From NCBI GenBank assembly GCA_027365815.1, contig DAHXLV010000035.1, positions 1 through 7,069 of the forward strand: 7,069 nt of DNA. Reading direction: 5' to 3'. Both the position numbers and the translations under genes were made by a program. How positions within the stretch are numbered: the stretch's first letter is position 1; each line of letters begins with the position of its first letter. The DNA comes from Microcaldota archaeon. Its GTDB lineage: Archaea; Micrarchaeota; Micrarchaeia; Micrarchaeales; Micrarchaeaceae. Positions 1-4,041 of this stretch are shown here, piece by piece. The notes below the pieces were generated by a model. It did no database searches, was not told where the DNA came from, and saw nothing but the letters and a program-made list of their open reading frames with translations.

Positions 1-1110
1 GTCGCCGACCGAGAGGTTCTTTATACCGACCAGGGCGGCGATGTTACCTGCAGGTATCGAGTCCACTATGACCCTGTCTGGCCCCATGTATATCCCTACC
101 TGCTGCAGCTTCTGCACATCAGACCTGCCCGATATGTGGAATTCCGTGCCCTTCTTCGCATCTCCTGAGAATACCCTCCCTACCGCCACCTCTCCGGCCT
201 GCTGGTCGTATTTTATCCCGAATATGACGACGTTCGTCTTGGCATTCATGTCTGTTTTTACCATTGCCTGGCCGTCCGCTGAATCCAGGTTGCCGTGCCA
301 TATCTGCGGAATCCTGTACGGCTGAGCCTCTGCGGGGTTGGGCAGGTGTTCTACCACCATCGCCAGCGTAGCTTCGTCTATCGGGCAGAGCTCCTGCAGT
401 TTTTCCAGGTCATTCTTCGCCGTGAGTTCGAATACGTCCTTGAACGTCGCTTTCTTCGTGTCCATTATGCGCTTCGAGATGGCCCACCTCCTGAGCGCAG
501 AGCCGAAAGCCACGCTGCCTTTCTCTACGCTGACCTTCCATTTTTCCCCGTATCCCTCCGGCGCGTAGGTCTCTATCATCTGGTTTATCTCGTTAATCAG
601 CTTGAGCAGCCTCTCCTGCGTCTGTTCTGGGGTGAGCCTAAGCTCGGTGAGCAGGCGGTCCACCTTGTTGAAGAAGAGCACTGGTTTCGCCTTCTCCTTC
701 ATGGCCTGCCTAAGAACGGTCTCGGTCTGCGGCATCACCCCCTCTGTTGGGTCGACCACCAGTATTACGCCGTCTATAGCCCGCATCGACCTTGTCACGT
801 GGCCGCCGAAGTCGACGTGCCCTGGAGTGTCAATCAGGTTGATTATGTAGTCCTCATCCTTGTAGTTGAACCCGAAGGATATGTAAGCCGACTTTATCGT
901 CATCCTCCTGTCTTTCTCTATCTCCTCGTAGTTTGTGTACAGCACGTCTCCTGCAACGCTCTTGGCTATAAGGCCAGCCCTGGCGAGCAGCGAGTCGGTA
1001 AGCGAGGTTTTGCCGTGGTGCACGTGCGCGATTATTCCTACGTTCCTGATGTGCTTGTGGTCCCGCATCATTTTGGTTACTTCCTCTACCACATACTCCT
1101 TTCTTGCCAT
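1..1110 (-). CDS. fusA: Translation elongation factor EF-2, N-terminal half (3' end cut by window)
   Basis: EF-2 is the ribosomal translocase GTPase. This frame is open from ATG at 1110 to the window edge: 370 codons of the roughly 730 usual for archaeal EF-2, so domains III-V and the diphthamide site are not visible. G-domain motifs seen: P-loop region AHVHHGKT (residues 28-35), switch I Thr in RRMT (68-71), DTPGHVDF (94-101), NKVD (148-151) and a GSA element (203-205), followed by the start of domain II. The block EGVMPQTETVLRQA (123-136) is typical of EF-2. The start is supported by GGTG at 1116-1119, five bases upstream of ATG, and by the usual N-terminal spacing to the P-loop. It follows uS7 after a 10-base gap, the classical S12-S7-EF-2 order. 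Odd: His replaces the near-universal Asp in the P-loop, and switch I is divergent (see findings). Confidence 0.97.
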   Translation of the reverse strand, partial: MARKEYVVEEVTKMMRDHKHIRNVGIIAHVHHGKTSLTDSLLARAGLIAKSVAGDVLYTNYEEIEKDRRMTIKSAYISFGFNYKDEDYIINLIDTPGHVDFGGHVTRSMRAIDGVILVVDPTEGVMPQTETVLRQAMKEKAKPVLFFNKVDRLLTELRLTPEQTQERLLKLINEINQMIETYAPEGYGEKWKVSVEKGSVAFGSALRRWAISKRIMDTKKATFKDVFELTAKNDLEKLQELCPIDEATLAMVVEHLPNPAEAQPYRIPQIWHGNLDSADGQAMVKTDMNAKTNVVIFGIKYDQQAGEVAVGRVFSGDAKKGTEFHISGRSDVQKLQQVGIYMGPDRVIVDSIPAGNIAALVGIKNLSVGD

Positions 1111-1115
1111 AAGCA

Positions 1116-1119
1116 CACC
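1116..1119 (-). promoter_or_regulatory. Ribosome binding site of EF-2
   Basis: The minus strand reads GGTG, then five bases, then the EF-2 ATG. It fills the 10-base gap between the uS7 stop and EF-2 and fits pairing with an archaeal 16S rRNA 3' end. The same GGTG-N5-ATG spacing is seen in front of the 89-residue gene at 2967, which supports both starts. Confidence 0.7.
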
Positions 1120-1120
1120 A

Positions 1121-1867
1121 TTACTTCGCGCTTCTAGCCATGCGCTCCGTCTCGTTCTTCCTCTTTATCGCATAGCTGTTTATGTCGTTCCTTGAAGCAA
1201 GTATCAATTCGTTGGCTAGCGCCTGGGCTAGCGTTCTCTTGTTCCTAAACGCGCCGATTACGGTTGCCATCGACAGGTTCCTGAGCGCTATGTCAAGCCT
1301 CCTGCTGGCGCTCACGTCCACTGCGACGTTGGATATTATGCCCCCGTACCTGACCCTCGTTGTGTCCTCTATCGGCGCGCTGTTTTCAAGCGCTAGTATG
1401 AATACCTGTATGGGGTTCATGCCTGTCTGCTTGTTTATCGCGTCGAAAGCTGACTTTATCGTGTTGGCGACCTTCACCTTCTTGCCTTGCAGCCTCCCTT
1501 TCGTACGTATTACCTTGCCTCCGATCTTGCCGCCTGTGCCTCCGCGCATCAGGGTGTTCTCGAGGCGCTCTATTATGTTGAGGTTGGCCTTGTGGAATAG
1601 GCTCTGGCTCTTCCTGCCGTAGGAGTTTGGATACACTATCGGTTTTAGGTTGACATAGTTCCTCAGGCTTGGGTCATATACCTCAACATCATAGCTGTAC
1701 TTGTTGAATAGGAGGATTGATCCCGATAGGAATATGTCCTTGCCATGCTGCTCCTGCGGTTGGCTCTGGGTGCGCCTTTTCCTTATGGCAGGCTGCTTCG
1801 CCGCAGGCTGTGGGGCTTCGGCGGCTGCCTGCTGCGGCGCTTGCTCCTGCGGCTGTTTCTCATCCAT
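1121..1867 (-). CDS. rps7: Small-subunit ribosomal protein uS7 (S7), with N-terminal extension
   Basis: uS7 (rpsG in bacterial naming) nucleates assembly of the 30S head and lines the E-site and mRNA exit. The protein is 248 residues, longer than the roughly 190-220 of most archaeal S7. Residues 1-42 are a Gln/Pro/Ala-rich, low-complexity tail with a basic patch (RKRR near 29-32); the conserved core begins near residue 43 (KDIFLSG). Family hallmarks seen are the IERLENTLMRGG block, MNPIQVFILALENSAP, the VRYGGI and VAVDVSASRRLDIALRNL segments, and the C-terminal NSYAIKRKNETERMARSAK. The start ATG at 1867 lies four bases after the uS12 stop, and the minus strand carries a purine-rich GAGATGAT just before it, so translation is probably coupled to uS12. 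The core identification is secure. The role of the tail is unknown, and a start further inside cannot be excluded. Confidence 0.97.
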   Translation of the reverse strand: MDEKQPQEQAPQQAAAEAPQPAAKQPAIRKRRTQSQPQEQHGKDIFLSGSILLFNKYSYDVEVYDPSLRNYVNLKPIVYPNSYGRKSQSLFHKANLNIIERLENTLMRGGTGGKIGGKVIRTKGRLQGKKVKVANTIKSAFDAINKQTGMNPIQVFILALENSAPIEDTTRVRYGGIISNVAVDVSASRRLDIALRNLSMATVIGAFRNKRTLAQALANELILASRNDINSYAIKRKNETERMARSAK

Positions 1868-1871
1868 CCGA

Positions 1872-2300
1872 TCATCTCTTCTGCTTCTCGGCCTTGCCCT
1901 TGATTATCCTGACTAGGTTAGTTCCGTTTACCTCAACGACCTTGTACTTCCACCCTGGGATGCACCCCATCTGGCCCCTCTGTGAGCCTCCCATGCCAAC
2001 TATGGTGACCTCGTCGTGTTCGTCTATGAAGTTTATCGCTCCGTCGCCAGGGGCATACGCATTGCACACCTTATGGTTCTTTATCAGCTGCACCTTCACG
2101 CCCTTGATTATCCCAGAGTGCGGTTGCTTCTGCTCCGCGGAAATCTTCTGCAGCACTATCGCTTTGGCCATAGGCACTGTGCCCATGATGTCGTACTTCT
2201 GCTTTAGGTGGAAAAGCCTCCTTTTCAGCGGCTTCTTTAGAAGCCTCTGGTGCTTTCGCTGCCTTACAAGCCTCCTCGCAGCGAATTCTCCATTTGGCAT
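1872..2300 (-). CDS. rps12: Small-subunit ribosomal protein uS12 (S12)
   Basis: uS12 (rpsL in bacterial naming) sits at the decoding centre and helps monitor codon-anticodon pairing. Length is 142 residues, as usual for archaea. Recognisable parts are the basic N-terminal region (residues 5-34), the first decoding loop KQPHSGIIKG (58-67), the VQLIKN strand, the second loop PGDGAINFIDEHDEV (84-98), and IPGWKYKVVEVNG near the C-terminus. The usual archaeal/eukaryotic first loop is KQPNSAIRKC, so four positions are altered here, while the second loop is intact. ATG at 2300 lies four bases after the L30e stop; AGGATTGAT on the minus strand, ending three bases before the ATG, is the likely ribosome binding site. 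The gene sits between L30e and uS7 in one transcription unit. Confidence 0.97.
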   Translation of the reverse strand: MPNGEFAARRLVRQRKHQRLLKKPLKRRLFHLKQKYDIMGTVPMAKAIVLQKISAEQKQPHSGIIKGVKVQLIKNHKVCNAYAPGDGAINFIDEHDEVTIVGMGGSQRGQMGCIPGWKYKVVEVNGTNLVRIIKGKAEKQKR

Positions 2301-2304
2301 GTTA

Positions 2305-2598
2305 TCAATCCTTAAGTATATTTGAGTTCCCAGCCTCGATTACAGAGAGCGCAGACACCGAGAACGGTTTGCCGCATACCGCACCGAGCTCTACCGGGTT
2401 GCCATCGAACTTTATCACCTTTATGCCGGCTATCCCGGCCATGTGCATTATGTCCTGGGCGGTGCCCTCCTTGTTCTTCGACGCTATTATGACGAGCTTG
2501 GCAGAGCTGTCCCTTATTGAATCTATGACTGTATTGAGCCCTACGGCTGTCTTACCGCTGTCCACAGCTAGACGTATATCGTTTGTTAGATCTGCCAT
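2305..2598 (-). CDS. rpl30e: Large-subunit ribosomal protein L30e
   Basis: L30e belongs to the L7Ae/L30e/S12e family of RNA-binding ribosomal proteins. With the ATG at 2598 it has 97 residues, the usual size. Features seen: an N-terminal helix DIRLAVDSGK, the glycine turn AVGLNTVIDSI, a strand KLVIIASKN, and the C-terminal signature VELGAVCGKPFSVSALSVIE, which is highly characteristic of L30e. A GTG nine bases upstream (2607) is in frame but adds only Met-Phe-Cys; I prefer the ATG because homologues begin just before the Asp-Leu/helix segment. No good ribosome binding site is visible before either start. It is first in the L30e-uS12-uS7-EF-2 unit and is preceded by a TATA box and a structured leader. 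The NusA-like gene found between L30e and S12 in many archaea is absent here. Confidence 0.95.
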   Translation of the reverse strand: MADLTNDIRLAVDSGKTAVGLNTVIDSIRDSSAKLVIIASKNKEGTAQDIMHMAGIAGIKVIKFDGNPVELGAVCGKPFSVSALSVIEAGNSNILKD

Positions 2599-2621
2599 GC
2601 AAAACACGCCAGAAACAAAGA

Positions 2622-2649
2622 GGGTTTAATCTCTTACGAGGGAAAACCC
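2622..2649 (-). promoter_or_regulatory. Leader hairpin with GNRA-type loop upstream of L30e
   Basis: As minus-strand RNA this segment has a six-pair outer stem GGGUUU (2649-2644) with AAACCC (2627-2622). Inside it is a symmetric three-by-three internal loop (UCC opposite AUU), a three-pair stem CUC/GAG, and a GUAA tetraloop (2637-2634). A T-rich run (TCTTTGTTTCT) follows directly. It lies between the TATA box and the L30e start, at about the predicted 5' end of the mRNA. It could be an autoregulatory or attenuating leader, or a terminator for the upstream 89-residue gene. The pairing is directly visible; the function is inference. Confidence 0.45.
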
Positions 2650-2670
2650 AAGATTATTCTTACGGAAAAG

Positions 2671-2678
2671 TATATATA
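2671..2678 (-). promoter_or_regulatory. TATA box of the L30e-uS12-uS7-EF-2 operon
   Basis: The minus strand reads TATATATA in the 99-base gap before L30e. The usual archaeal distance of about 25 bases puts the transcription start near 2648-2650, giving a leader of about 50 bases. The upstream BRE region (ACACC) is not a strong match. The motif is near-palindromic, but no gene reads rightwards from here, so the minus-strand assignment is favoured. Confidence 0.65.
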
Positions 2679-2697
2679 GGTGTTGGCGTTTCCGATG

Positions 2698-2967
2698 TCA
2701 CTGCAGTTGCTCGATTGCCTCTGGCGCTGTCCTCAGGTCCGGAAGGCTGAGTATGACCGTGTCGTCAAGTCTCTCTACAAGCAGCGCCGGAGCCGGGGTA
2801 GGACCCCTCCATTTAGAACCCGTATGAACCTCGAACCCTTTTTCCTGCAACCCTCTCAGCAGTTTCTCTACCTGCAGCCTGTCTGATGTGCTCACCCGTA
2901 TGCCTTCTGGCAGGTTTATGAATGCTCTGCCGACTATCTGTCTATCTGCTGTTCCATTCGTTCCCAT
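2698..2967 (-). CDS. Hypothetical small soluble protein, 89 residues
   Basis: I do not recognise this protein. It has no signal peptide, membrane segment, cysteine or obvious catalytic motif. The pattern suggests a small alpha/beta domain: a strand near residues 11-18 (IVGRAFINL), a charged amphipathic helix near 28-43 (SDRLQVEKLLRGLQEK), then GFEVH, a proline-rich turn RGPTPAPA (54-61), two strands around LLVERLDDTVILSL (62-75) and a C-terminal helix. Coding status is supported by a strong ribosome binding site (GGTG, five bases before the ATG at 2967) and a TATA-like box at the right distance, rather than by homology. It stands alone between the signal-peptidase-like gene (69-base gap) and the translation operon (99-base gap). 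It could be a lineage-specific protein. Confidence 0.72.
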   Translation of the reverse strand: MGTNGTADRQIVGRAFINLPEGIRVSTSDRLQVEKLLRGLQEKGFEVHTGSKWRGPTPAPALLVERLDDTVILSLPDLRTAPEAIEQLQ

Positions 2968-2969
2968 CC

Positions 2970-2976
2970 CACCACC
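2970..2976 (-). promoter_or_regulatory. Ribosome binding site of the 89-residue gene
   Basis: The minus strand reads GGTGGTG ahead of the ATG at 2967, the best Shine-Dalgarno match in the window. The outer GGTG leaves five bases to the ATG, as for EF-2. It fixes the start codon and is the main evidence that this small gene is real. Confidence 0.75.
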
Positions 2977-3000
2977 TTGTTTGGTATTGCTGGTCTTAGA

Positions 3001-3008
3001 TATTTATG
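3001..3008 (-). promoter_or_regulatory. TATA-like box upstream of the 89-residue gene
   Basis: The minus strand reads ATAAATAT. Transcription about 25 bases downstream would start near 2980, leaving a very short leader that still contains the ribosome binding site. Together these suggest that the small gene has its own promoter rather than depending only on read-through from the gene upstream. Confidence 0.45.
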
Positions 3009-3036
3009 CATGCCGTGCAGTTCCGTATAGAAAAGG

Positions 3037-4041
3037 TTAATCTTGGAGTGTCGAGTTGCACCCTGCCGGCTGGCTCAAGGTGCCGCTCAGTATGAGCTTC
3101 AGGTACCCCAATAACGGGATTTTCGCTATTACCTTGCCTTCGACATACGTCTGGTTTATCGGGTAGTTCTGGTACTGCATGTCCAACCCCGGGTTGTTGT
3201 CTCCTTTTGTGAGATAGTAGTACGTTCCGCTCGCGTTAAGGACCGCGTACACTCTGTGCACTATGTAGCTGTCGCCCTCCCTGTAGAAAAGATCCTGCGG
3301 TATGGTTTGGTAGACTATTATGCTGTTGTTCCTGTCTCCGCTTATTGTGGTGTTGCCGATTGTTATCGAACTGGTGTATGCCTCCTGCACGGTGGTGCCG
3401 TTGCTGTATGTGGCGTCCGCTGCACCGCATGCGTACTGCACAAGGTTGCCTGACTGGCTTGAATATGGGACAATGGCGCCGCTGCCGTTGGGTTCAGGCT
3501 TGAACAGCCCGATGGAGTAGCCTGGCATCACGGTCTGCGATATGCTGATTGTGCTTCCGCTTATCCTATAGGCGACGCATTCGAGCCATTCGCTGTTCGG
3601 GTTTGCCAGCATGCTCTGAACCTGGCTCTTTGTGACACGGACCTGCGGTGCCCTTATTCCAGAAACGTTAGTTCCCTGCAGGACTATCATGTCGCCCCTC
3701 TGCAATGCCTGCAGCATGCTGCAGCTCGGCACGGCATCGATCGGGTAGTTGGTGTGCAGTACGGCCTTCATCGCAAACCATACGACCACCACTATCGCTA
3801 TTGCTGCTACGATCTCGAGCGCGCTCCTCAGCTTCCCTGATTCGCGCGAGCCGTTTACCGCTTCGAGGCCTATCAGCGCGACCAGCACCACGAAGGTCAT
3901 CACGCCGAACACTATCGCGAGCGCTGCGCTGCTCTGGTATATCACGTAAAGCGCAAATGAGGCCACCAGCACTATGTATAGGGGCCATGTGGTTATGGTG
4001 CTTGTTTTCCTCCTGGCCCTGGGCGCTTTTTTCCTGGCCAC
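3037..4041 (-). CDS. Signal peptidase I-like membrane protein, S26B (archaeal/ER type)
   Basis: This 334-residue protein is likely to cut signal peptides from exported proteins on the outer face of the membrane. A basic N-terminus (residues 2-13) precedes membrane segments near 20-36, 39-59 and 74-95; the basic loop 64-72 fits the cytosol, placing the rest outside. Family motifs: PSCSMLQALQRGDMIVL (105-121) with candidate nucleophile Ser108; IVHRV (260-264) with His262 in place of the bacterial Lys; and LTKGDNN (277-283) with Asp281 (Asp287 nearby). A hydrophobic stretch at 306-320 may return to the membrane. Odd: the usual Pro after SM is missing, and about 115 residues (122-236) are inserted between motifs normally close together. 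The start is GTG at 4041, overlapping the smc stop by one base. It is longer than simple archaeal signal peptidases (about 200 residues), so a specialised substrate or role is possible. Confidence 0.82.
   Translation of the reverse strand: MARKKAPRARRKTSTITTWPLYIVLVASFALYVIYQSSAALAIVFGVMTFVVLVALIGLEAVNGSRESGKLRSALEIVAAIAIVVVVWFAMKAVLHTNYPIDAVPSCSMLQALQRGDMIVLQGTNVSGIRAPQVRVTKSQVQSMLANPNSEWLECVAYRISGSTISISQTVMPGYSIGLFKPEPNGSGAIVPYSSQSGNLVQYACGAADATYSNGTTVQEAYTSSITIGNTTISGDRNNSIIVYQTIPQDLFYREGDSYIVHRVYAVLNASGTYYYLTKGDNNPGLDMQYQNYPINQTYVEGKVIAKIPLLGYLKLILSGTLSQPAGCNSTLQD

Noticed and set aside
295..1137. Long open frame on the plus strand opposite EF-2
   Set aside because: It is the reverse shadow of a clearly identified EF-2 gene, has no family resemblance, no good ribosome binding site, and arises from codon bias on the true strand.
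1717..2325. Open frame on the plus strand across the uS7/uS12 junction
   Set aside because: It runs antisense to two conserved ribosomal genes and their short junction. Its composition mirrors the opposite strand and no motif is seen.
2599..2607. In-frame GTG at 2607 as the L30e start
   Set aside because: It adds only Met-Phe-Cys, which is not typical of L30e, and has no better ribosome binding site than the ATG at 2598.
2622..2649. Canonical kink-turn in the L30e leader
   Set aside because: The internal loop is symmetric (UCC opposite AUU) and lacks the tandem G.A/A.G pairs and three-base bulge that define a kink-turn; reported only as a hairpin.
2671..2678. TATA motif as a promoter for a plus-strand gene
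   Set aside because: The motif is near-palindromic, but the only rightward frames overlap minus-strand genes antisense and lack supporting signals.
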